NCBI GenBank assembly: GCA_021800135.1
Contig: JAJYZH010000008.1
Coordinates: 1 to 11,855, forward strand
Origin: Microcaldota archaeon
GTDB lineage: Archaea; Micrarchaeota; Micrarchaeia; Micrarchaeales; Micrarchaeaceae
Reading direction: 5' to 3'
DNA: 11,855 nt
The position numbers and the translations under genes were made by a program. The notes under the pieces were generated by a model. That model was not told the DNA's origin and did no database searches. It saw only the letters and a program-made list of their open reading frames with translations. Of the stretch, positions 1-6,298 are shown one piece after another (the first letter of the stretch is position 1; every line of letters starts with the position of its first letter).

Positions 1-320
1 AGCCCAAACTCTACAAGTACCTCGACATAGACACGGCAATCATCGACGGGCTTGCCGCGGAACTGACAAAAGGCATGAGGAAGGGGTATGACTCACTCTT
101 GCAGGTGCTGCCAAAGCTCAAGGAACAGGGAACAAAGGATGCTGTGAAAAAAGCCTGCAAGAATGCCGATACCTCGCAGATTGCAGAGTCGTACCTGCTA
201 GGCAGGGTACTTTCGAATCTTGGCGATGAGCCGTTTGCTACTCCTGGGATGCTAGTGAAGGTGTTTCCAGACCTTAAGCTTCCGAAACAGGGCATGCCGA
301 AAAGATTGGGGAAGGGCTGA
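1..320 (+). CDS. C-terminal part of an unrecognised archaeal protein
   Basis: An open reading frame enters from the left edge, in phase with codons starting at position 3, and ends at TGA 318-320, giving 105 visible residues. The start lies outside the window; the internal ATG at 75 is unlikely to be the real start because the frame reads as good coding sequence before it. The visible part is basic and helical, rich in Lys and Ala, with no membrane segment or metal motif. It closes with a hydrophobic stretch containing VFPDLKLPK and a basic tail (KRLGKG). The YxLGRxLxxLG and PDLKLPK pattern reminds me of archaeal domain-of-unknown-function proteins (possibly DUF2666), but this is memory only. 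A T-rich stretch (CTCTTTT, about 350-356) follows the stop and could end transcription before the convergent transporter gene. No function is assigned. Confidence 0.75.
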   Translation, partial: PKLYKYLDIDTAIIDGLAAELTKGMRKGYDSLLQVLPKLKEQGTKDAVKKACKNADTSQIAESYLLGRVLSNLGDEPFATPGMLVKVFPDLKLPKQGMPKRLGKG

Positions 321-364
321 AGCTCAAGGACGCCTGTACTGCTGTCATGTCTCTTTTAAGGCCT

Positions 365-1225
365 TCAGTATACCCCCATTATTATCCCGCCTGCTACTAC
401 TATAACCAGTCCGATCAGCTGCAGCTTTGTAAGCCTATCATGGTAGACTAGATATGCGAGGACTGCAACTATTGCAGGGGAGGAGTTCCCGATTACTGCG
501 GCCGTAACCAGATGCTTGGTAGAAGTAAGTATTGTGAACAGGGTGTTGCCAAATCCTGACGACATCCCGGCCGCGACGCCTACGACCAGCCACTTCGGGC
601 TTGCCGTTCTAGGTGCAGGCGCAATTGCACTATGGCGCCGCCTCCCTGCAATCATTATTGCCGTTATAATGACAAAGAAAGTAAGGAAGCTGAGCAGGGT
701 AGGTATTATTGGATTTCTGGTATTGTTGATAGGATACACCAGGAGTATCCAGCTAAGCGCCCAGAATGCGTTTGCGGCTATCGCAGGCGCCAGTTTCATG
801 TTAAACTTCATGCCTTTTGCTGTCGAGACCAGGAGTATTCCGATAACTATCGCAAGCATCCCTATCCCGCTTGCTGCGCCTATGCTTTCCTTAAGGGCGA
901 ATATCCCGTACAGCCCTATGAGCAGTACCTGTATTTCTATAGTCGCGTAAGTATTGGAGGCCTGCTGTTTCTCCAGCGTCTTGTAGAACAGCGTATAGCC
1001 AAATATCAGCATGATACCGCTGAGCACCGAGAGTATTACGGAATACGCGCCGATTCCGCTCAGTCCGGCAAAGAGCACCGCTATGCTTAGCACTACAAGG
1101 TCGCCAAGCGCCACTGCAAAAGACGCGAGAAGATAACCGCGTCGGGATGATACACCTTTTACTAATATACCCGATATAGAGAAAGAAAGCGCAGTGACAG
1201 AAGCGAGAGCCACAGGAAGCAGCAT
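365..1225 (-). CDS. EamA/DMT-superfamily membrane transporter
   Basis: This 286-residue, very hydrophobic protein has about ten predicted membrane helices in two homologous halves (roughly 1-137 and 145-286), the layout of the drug/metabolite transporter (EamA) superfamily. Each half ends with the family signature of a charged turn before a glycine-rich last helix: ALKESIGAASGIG near 110-122 and VYHDRLTKLQLIG near 260-272. A basic, Pro-rich loop (about 194-211, with RRRH) separates helices in the second half and is probably cytoplasmic. The family exports or imports small metabolites, amino acids or sugars; the substrate cannot be read from sequence. The ATG at 1225 has only a weak GGGT upstream. 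The gene lies 104 bp downstream of the HMG-CoA-synthase-like gene on the same strand, so they may share a transcript, though the gap contains possible hairpins. Family call strong, substrate unknown. Confidence 0.85.
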   Translation of the reverse strand: MLLPVALASVTALSFSISGILVKGVSSRRGYLLASFAVALGDLVVLSIAVLFAGLSGIGAYSVILSVLSGIMLIFGYTLFYKTLEKQQASNTYATIEIQVLLIGLYGIFALKESIGAASGIGMLAIVIGILLVSTAKGMKFNMKLAPAIAANAFWALSWILLVYPINNTRNPIIPTLLSFLTFFVIITAIMIAGRRRHSAIAPAPRTASPKWLVVGVAAGMSSGFGNTLFTILTSTKHLVTAAVIGNSSPAIVAVLAYLVYHDRLTKLQLIGLVIVVAGGIIMGVY

Positions 1226-1329
1226 GGGATTACCCGATTAGTGCTAATGATTGCCGAGCCAGAAATAAGAATCTTTCCTGCCGGTGAGTTGAGCCCGAGG
1301 GGCAGGGGTATTCTGCTGCAGAATCCGGA
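1226..1329 (-). other. Structured intercistronic spacer, possible terminator or processing site
   Basis: This 104-bp gap lies between two minus-strand genes. Just past the upstream gene's stop is a perfect 15-base palindrome, ATTCTGCTGCAGAAT (1310-1324), which can form a 6-bp stem with a CTG loop. A second inverted repeat pairs CCTGCC (1277-1282) with GGCAGG (1301-1306), and GCCC-GAG-GGGC (1293-1303) nests inside as an alternative. On the minus strand these are followed by a moderately T-rich stretch. It could attenuate or end transcription between the two genes, or be a processing point. I see no tRNA or box C/D features. Confidence 0.35.
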
Positions 1330-3453
1330 TTAGCCTATCTGCTTGCTTAACAGCCTCATCCTCCTTACCACCTGGTCTGACATATAACCGTTTGAAACTG
1401 CGCGAGGGCGCTTCATCTCTATCAGCTCTTTCGCAAGGTCGACCAGGGCATTTTCTTCGATGTGGCCGAAAAGATTGTTCTTTGATATTGGAAGCTTCTT
1501 GTTTACCGAGTGCATCCCTTTCCTTTCTTCCTGGATAAGCACGTACTCGTCGGCAGTCAGAAACCTTCTCCTCCCCATTTTACCTTCAAGGTCCTCATAC
1601 TCTATGTTAGTCTTCAGAGCGTCTGCCATGGCCTTGATATTGCGGAACTCCATGAGCAGGACGATTGAGTTTGAGGTGCTGCCGTACCCGCCCTGAAGGT
1701 GCCGTTTGCTGTTATCCGTGTTTATTATGTGGCTTATCATCGCAAGCGGTGCCGATGCCGAGTCTATGTTTCCCACAACCCTTGAAAGCTCCGCCATCTC
1801 GTCTATCTGAAGCGCCTTGGCAAGCTCCCCGAACTCCTTGGTTTTCTTTACTGCGTTGTTGTAACCCTCATCGCCGAGGTCCCTCTTTCCTATTTCGTTT
1901 ATCTTGTCGCTTATGGGTTTGTATGCTCCGACAACAGTCTCCAGTGTCACGGTCTCGGCCTTTGCCACGATTGCAAGATTCTTGGCCGATTCCTTCATTG
2001 CCCTGGTTATGCTCTTTTCAGGGGAGTACTTTCTTACCAGTGCTGACAGTTCGGCGGAAGCCTCTGCCGACGCCTGCTTAAGCGCTTCTGAATTGATCAT
2101 CCTTCCTATCAGCAGTTCAGCGATGTCCTTCAGACTTGATTCCCTGATCCTTCTCACGTTCTCCCTCATTATCTCAAAATTGACGTATGTCTCTACAACC
2201 TTGTGCATGAACTCCGCCGCGTTTCTGTGATCCTGGAAAAGATCCAGCATAGGGTCTGCCATTCCGATCTGGCGTCCCAGAGATTCGTTTAGGCTTTCGT
2301 CGTTCCTCGCAAGATGCCTAAGATAGTAGGCGACAGCAGTATATGGCATTTCAGACAGAGGTATGTGCATACCTAGCGAGTATTTCATTATCTCGCTCAT
2401 GCTCCACAGCAGATTTGACCTGGTCTTGAACGCGGATGACAGTGCGTCGTAGAAAAGGTACAGGTATGTGTAGTTTGAATGGTGGCCTTGCACTATGGGG
2501 TCGGTGTTGATTATAGACATTCCTGCTCCGATGTTGAGAACGACCTTTTTCGTGAACTCGTTGCTGTCTATATTGGCCTCCCCCAGGAATTTCGAGGAGA
2601 CTAGAATCCCGTCCTTGGCGTTGGTGGCAGGCTCCACAACGAACGCTATAGATCCGAAACCGCCCGTCTCTGTCGCGCTTGTGAATTCAGCGTACTCGGC
2701 ATAGTCGCTGGCTATGATTAGTTTCCTGCTTCTCTCGCTCAGCCCGTCCTTCGCGCATGCGTATATCTCCTGCATCGCAGATATGCACGCGTTCTGGTAT
2801 TGGTTTGAATGCACTGCCTTCCTTGCGCTGTCGAATCCGCTGCTGTTCCTTTCCTTGAGGTGCCCTATATTTATCCCGTGCTTTCCCAGTATGTCGCTCG
2901 CCCTGTTGACCATGTCTATAACCTCCAGCGAAAGGTTTTTTGTAAGGTCTCCGGCAGACTCTGTAGCAAAATTAACCTCGGTTATGGTGTCCAGGTCAAC
3001 ATCGTTCAGCAGAGCCATCTTTACCACGGCTAGCACTGCGTTTGATACTATTGTCTCCCCCAAGTCAGGCACGGCTGTGCTTCTTATGCCGAGACGCCTC
3101 ATTATGTTTTGTTTGTACTCGTTTTCGGCATCGACATAGACATACTCCCCTTTTCCCTTGTCATATCTCTTTATGGTCTTGGCCCTCTCCAGCGATGATA
3201 TGGCAAGGCTGCCAAACGACGCGCCCATGGCCGTTATTATTACCTTGGCCTCTTCCTGCTGCATATGGTTCTCGCGTATCAAGTCCGATATAGACCTGCC
3301 CATCTTCTCCTCCTCCTTTCCAATATCGTAGTCAGGGGTTGCATACACATTTACTATTTCATTGCCAGGCTTGAGCCCGTCATAATCCACGAATGTGGGC
3401 TCGTCTTCGAACCCTCCGCTTATGCCCCTTACCATGTTGTTTATCTTTTCCAT
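1330..3453 (-). CDS. Enlarged HMG-CoA synthase family protein
   Basis: HMG-CoA synthase condenses acetyl-CoA with acetoacetyl-CoA at the start of the mevalonate route to archaeal lipids. Landmarks of the bacterial/eukaryal-type enzyme appear in order. They are RLGIRSTAVPDLGETIV (120-136), ATES with the catalytic Glu at 165, and NACISAM with the acyl-accepting Cys at 223. Then come GGFGSIAF (264-271), VQGHHSNYTY (321-330), MHIPLSEM with the catalytic His at 363 (compare FHVPFTKM), VVGNIDSAS (559-567) and GGYGSTS (588-594). All three catalytic residues are therefore present. The protein is 707 residues, against about 350-520 in the family. It has an acidic N-terminal extension of about 70 residues, an extra block between Glu and Cys, and a Lys/Glu/Ala-rich helical insertion of about 140 residues (roughly 390-550). 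The conserved Lys after the His is Glu367. The ATG at 3453 follows AGGGG by 9 bases; the ATG at codon 7 is an alternative. Family call good, activity inferred. Confidence 0.8.
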   Translation of the reverse strand: MEKINNMVRGISGGFEDEPTFVDYDGLKPGNEIVNVYATPDYDIGKEEEKMGRSISDLIRENHMQQEEAKVIITAMGASFGSLAISSLERAKTIKRYDKGKGEYVYVDAENEYKQNIMRRLGIRSTAVPDLGETIVSNAVLAVVKMALLNDVDLDTITEVNFATESAGDLTKNLSLEVIDMVNRASDILGKHGINIGHLKERNSSGFDSARKAVHSNQYQNACISAMQEIYACAKDGLSERSRKLIIASDYAEYAEFTSATETGGFGSIAFVVEPATNAKDGILVSSKFLGEANIDSNEFTKKVVLNIGAGMSIINTDPIVQGHHSNYTYLYLFYDALSSAFKTRSNLLWSMSEIMKYSLGMHIPLSEMPYTAVAYYLRHLARNDESLNESLGRQIGMADPMLDLFQDHRNAAEFMHKVVETYVNFEIMRENVRRIRESSLKDIAELLIGRMINSEALKQASAEASAELSALVRKYSPEKSITRAMKESAKNLAIVAKAETVTLETVVGAYKPISDKINEIGKRDLGDEGYNNAVKKTKEFGELAKALQIDEMAELSRVVGNIDSASAPLAMISHIINTDNSKRHLQGGYGSTSNSIVLLMEFRNIKAMADALKTNIEYEDLEGKMGRRRFLTADEYVLIQEERKGMHSVNKKLPISKNNLFGHIEENALVDLAKELIEMKRPRAVSNGYMSDQVVRRMRLLSKQIG

Positions 3454-3502
3454 AGCATCAACCCCTAATCGAATTAACAGATGGAATAGATTGAATAGGT
3501 AA

Positions 3503-3514
3503 CCTATATAAAGC
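3503..3514 (-). promoter_or_regulatory. TATA box for the HMG-CoA-synthase-like gene
   Basis: On the minus strand the sequence reads GCTTTATATAGG, close to the archaeal TATA consensus. It lies about 55 bases upstream of the ATG at 3453. Transcription would be expected to start near 3480-3484, giving a leader of about 30 bases that carries the AGGGG ribosome-binding sequence. The core is also TATA-like on the plus strand (TATATAAAG), so it could work in both directions. Confidence 0.55.
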
Positions 3515-3641
3515 GACGTTGTTGGATTCGTTGATTGTCAAATGTTGCACTTTAGCTTCTACCTTACGCTTACGTTGCCTGCCCAGTATCTTGGTATATT
3601 CGGAAGGCGGCGCGGAGTGAAGCATGCGAAGGTATTTAGAG

Positions 3642-3650
3642 TTTTATAAC
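3642..3650 (+). promoter_or_regulatory. Possible TATA box for the cdc48-rpS6e-aIF2 gamma cluster
   Basis: TTTTATAAC is the best TATA-like element near cdc48 on the plus strand. Initiation would be expected around 3670-3676, giving a leader of about 70-80 bases. It is weaker than the minus-strand element at 3503-3514, whose plus-strand face (TATATAAAG) is an alternative promoter further upstream. Confidence 0.35.
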
Positions 3651-3743
3651 ACATTTAGATACCAATCTGAAGAAGGACAAGTTAGCCTGTTCTTGGAGGC
3701 GCACAACGAATGGTCCGCGTCCTGTATATTCTACGCTTGAGAG

Positions 3744-5909
3744 GTGAAATGTTTGGTTAATGGCATAGAACTCACTGTTGCTGGGGCCGTTGTCACTGAT
3801 GACGGCAGAGGCATCGCTAGGATAGACTCAAAGGCAAGGAAGATGCTCAACGTAATCTCAGGGGATGTAGTAGAGGTAAAGGGAAAGAAGAGATCAACGG
3901 TTGCAGTTGTGTGGCAGGCGCATCCACAGGATGAAGGACTCGATTTCATAAGGATTGACGGTTTCATAAGGCAGAATATAGGCATCGGCATAGGGGACAG
4001 GGTATTTGTAACAAAGGCAGAGGTGGTCGAGGCACAGAAGGTTGTGCTTGCCCCGCCGCAGAACCAGCGCGCCCCGCTTACGCCGGACTTCTCAGAATAC
4101 GCGAAGAGCAGGCTCGAGGACAGGCCGCTCGTCAAAGGGGACGTCGTGCCAGTCCCAATGTTTGGGTACATGTTCAATTTTATAGTTTCACAGGTCACCC
4201 CGCACGGAATAGTGAGGGTCACAAGGAATACAGAGGTAGTAGTAAAGAACGAGCCGGTTTCCGAGTCGCTCGTAAGGATAGGTGACGTCCACTACGAAGA
4301 CATAGGAGGTCTCAAGAATGAGAAGGAGAGGATTAGGGAGATGGTTGAACTCCCGATAAGGTATCCTGAGCTTTTCGAGAAGCTTGGCATAGACCCGCCG
4401 AAAGGAGTGATGCTCTACGGAGCGCCAGGAACGGGAAAGACCCTTCTGGCGAAGGCGGTTGCAAATGAGAGCGATGCGCATTTCATCGACATATCAGGTC
4501 CCCAGTTGGTCAGCAAGTTCGTGGGCGAGAGCGAGGAGAGGTTGAGGGAGATATTTAACGAGGCGAAGGAGAAAGCGCCGACCATAATATTCATGGATGA
4601 GATTGACGCAATAGCGCCGAACAGGGAAGAAGCTACTAATGAGGTCGAGAGGAGGATGGTCTCGCAACTCCTAACGCTTCTTGACGGAATGGGTTCGAGG
4701 GGGCAGGTAATCGTTATAGGGGCGACGAACAGGCCAAACGCAGTAGACCCTGCGCTAAGGAGGCCGGGAAGATTCGACAGGGAGATAGAGATAGGGGTTC
4801 CGGACAGGAATGCAAGGAAGGAGATACTACAGATACATACGAGGAACATGCCGCTCACTGAAGATGTAAGCATTGACGAGCTGGCAAACATAACACACGG
4901 GTACACTGGAGCGGACCTTGCGGCGCTGGCGAGGGAAGCCGCGATGTCTTCGCTCAGGAGGATAATGCCTAAGATAATAGACAAAAAGTCAGTGCCGAAC
5001 GAGATACTAACAACGCTCAGCGTATCAAAGCAAGACTTCATGGACGCAATAAGCAGCATACAGCCCAGCGCGTTGAGGGAGGTTTTCACAGAGAGGCCGA
5101 ACGTGCACTGGAGCGACGTCGGGGGCATGGACAAGATAAAGGAGGAGCTGAAAGAGGCCGTGGAACTTCCGTTCAAGAGCCCGGAAGTGTTTGAGAAGAT
5201 AGGTATAAGGCCGATAAAGGGGCTCATACTTGTAGGCCCGCCTGGAACGGGGAAGACTCTGCTTGCGAAGGCCGTGGCGACAGAAAGAGAGGCGAACTTC
5301 ATATCCATAAAGGGGCCGGAACTGATCAGCAAATACGTTGGCGAATCCGAGAAGGCAGTGAGGGAGATATTCAGGAAGGCAAAGATGGCTGCGCCGTGCA
5401 TAATATTCATGGATGAGATCGACTCGATAGCGTCGACAAGGGGCGCAGACAGCGCGGACTCGATGGTGACAGAGCGCGTAGTTGATACTATACTCACGGA
5501 GCTCGATGGGCTATCGGAGCTGAAGAATGTGATAGTGATAGGGGCGACGAACAGGCCAGACATACTTGACCCTGCATTGCTGAGGCCTGGAAGGTTCGAC
5601 AAGATAGTTGAGATACCTATGCCTGACGAACAGACAAGGTATGAGATATTCAAGGTGCACACGAAGAGGATGCCTCTTGCAAAGAGTGTGAGCCTTGAGT
5701 CGCTCGCAGCGGCAACAGAGGGATATACTGGAGCGGAGATAGAGAACCTGGTCCGCGAGGCGGGCATGTTCGCGATCAGGGCGAGCAGGACTGAAGTGAC
5801 AAAGCAGGACTTCGAAAACGCGATGAATGAGGTAAAGCCTTCAATACCGAAGGAACTCGCCGAGAGGATAAAGAGGTTCAAGGACGAACCTCAGAACATG
5901 TATAGATAA
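3744..5909 (+). CDS. cdc48: Cdc48/VAT-type AAA+ unfoldase
   Basis: This double-ring AAA+ ATPase unfolds proteins in the cytoplasm by threading them through a hexamer pore, and in archaea can feed the 20S proteasome. The order is an N domain (about 5-180, with GRGIARID near 21-28), D1 and D2. D1 has Walker A GAPGTGKT (226-233), pore loop KFVGESE (258-264), Walker B IIFMDE (281-286), sensor ATNRP (327-331) and an arginine-finger region RRPGRFD (339-345). D2 has GPPGTGKT (498-505), pore loop KYVGESE (530-536), IIFMDE (553-558) and LRPGRFD (613-619). Both ATPase sites look intact, and the length is normal for archaea (720-760). The last residues, MYR, fit a hydrophobic-Tyr-X docking tail. No ATG fits: GTG at 3744 begins inside GAGGTG (3741-3746), so TTG at 3753, six bases after that Shine-Dalgarno sequence, may be the real start. 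The rpS6e ATG follows after 2 bp. Confidence 0.96.
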   Translation: MKCLVNGIELTVAGAVVTDDGRGIARIDSKARKMLNVISGDVVEVKGKKRSTVAVVWQAHPQDEGLDFIRIDGFIRQNIGIGIGDRVFVTKAEVVEAQKVVLAPPQNQRAPLTPDFSEYAKSRLEDRPLVKGDVVPVPMFGYMFNFIVSQVTPHGIVRVTRNTEVVVKNEPVSESLVRIGDVHYEDIGGLKNEKERIREMVELPIRYPELFEKLGIDPPKGVMLYGAPGTGKTLLAKAVANESDAHFIDISGPQLVSKFVGESEERLREIFNEAKEKAPTIIFMDEIDAIAPNREEATNEVERRMVSQLLTLLDGMGSRGQVIVIGATNRPNAVDPALRRPGRFDREIEIGVPDRNARKEILQIHTRNMPLTEDVSIDELANITHGYTGADLAALAREAAMSSLRRIMPKIIDKKSVPNEILTTLSVSKQDFMDAISSIQPSALREVFTERPNVHWSDVGGMDKIKEELKEAVELPFKSPEVFEKIGIRPIKGLILVGPPGTGKTLLAKAVATEREANFISIKGPELISKYVGESEKAVREIFRKAKMAAPCIIFMDEIDSIASTRGADSADSMVTERVVDTILTELDGLSELKNVIVIGATNRPDILDPALLRPGRFDKIVEIPMPDEQTRYEIFKVHTKRMPLAKSVSLESLAAATEGYTGAEIENLVREAGMFAIRASRTEVTKQDFENAMNEVKPSIPKELAERIKRFKDEPQNMYR

Positions 5910-5911
5910 AC

Positions 5912-6283
5912 ATGGTAGGTGAAATGAAACTGGTTTACTCAGATAGGAAAGGGGGAACAAGCAAGCAGGTAGAGCTTGACGAGAGCGCCAAGGCGATGAT
6001 GATCAACAGGAAGATAGGGGAGACCTTAGAAGGTAGCACTATAGGCGTGCCTGGGGTGAAGCTCAAAATAACCGGCGGCAGCGACAGCAGCGGATTCCCG
6101 ATGGTAGGGAACATAGAGGGATCAAGGAAGCTCAGCATGCTCAAGACGCTGAAGAACTCAGGCAGCAAAGGGGAGAAGAGGAGACAGACTGTAGTCGGTA
6201 ACACCATAAACGCAAACACTGCACAGGTAAGCGCGGTGGTTGTAGAAGAGGGAGTGGAGACAGAGGAGGGTAAGAAGGAGTGA
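5912..6283 (+). CDS. rps6e: 30S ribosomal protein S6e
   Basis: This 123-residue basic protein matches archaeal/eukaryal S6e, a small-subunit ribosomal protein. Diagnostic stretches are KIGETLEGSTIGVPG (34-48), KITGGSDSSGFPM (52-64) and RRQTVVGNTI (90-99), with an acidic C-terminal tail. Its length is normal for archaea, which lack the long phosphorylated tail of eukaryotic S6. It begins 2 bp after the cdc48 stop, so it must be on the same transcript. The ATG at 5912 has no Shine-Dalgarno sequence. A second ATG at 5924 (MKLVYSD) follows GGTG by only two bases and fits the family N-terminus at least as well, so the exact start is open. The gene for aIF2 gamma follows closely; an S6e-aIF2 gamma pair is common in archaea. 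Confidence 0.95.
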   Translation: MVGEMKLVYSDRKGGTSKQVELDESAKAMMINRKIGETLEGSTIGVPGVKLKITGGSDSSGFPMVGNIEGSRKLSMLKTLKNSGSKGEKRRQTVVGNTINANTAQVSAVVVEEGVETEEGKKE

Positions 6284-6298
6284 ACGGTCCTGTTCGCA

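Larger units (their letters stand above)
3454..3743. promoter_or_regulatory. Divergent intergenic region between HMG-CoA-synthase-like gene and cdc48
   Basis: These 290 bp separate two divergent genes and hold at least two TATA-like elements. One is TTTATATAGG on the minus strand near 3503-3512; the other is TTTTATAAC on the plus strand at 3642-3650. A 38-codon open frame, 3624-3740, lies in the same phase as cdc48 and stops three bases before its GTG. I see no tRNA, repeat array or other gene here. Confidence 0.5.

Noticed and set aside
1226..1329. Possible tRNA or small nucleolar-like RNA in the spacer
   Set aside because: There is no cloverleaf, T-loop (GTTCRANNC) or proper C/D boxes; only simple inverted repeats.
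2331..2372. Apparent loss of the catalytic His in the HMG-CoA-synthase-like protein (aligning FHVP to SEMP)
   Set aside because: Shifting the alignment by five residues gives MHIPLSEM against FHVPFTKM, which matches better and places the catalytic His at residue 363, so the triad is kept.
4415..5881. Long minus-strand open frame (488 codons) inside cdc48
   Set aside because: It is antisense to a clear AAA+ ATPase and has the Ser/Ile-rich, low-complexity composition produced by reading AGG/ATA/GAG-rich coding sequence backwards; it shows no domain.
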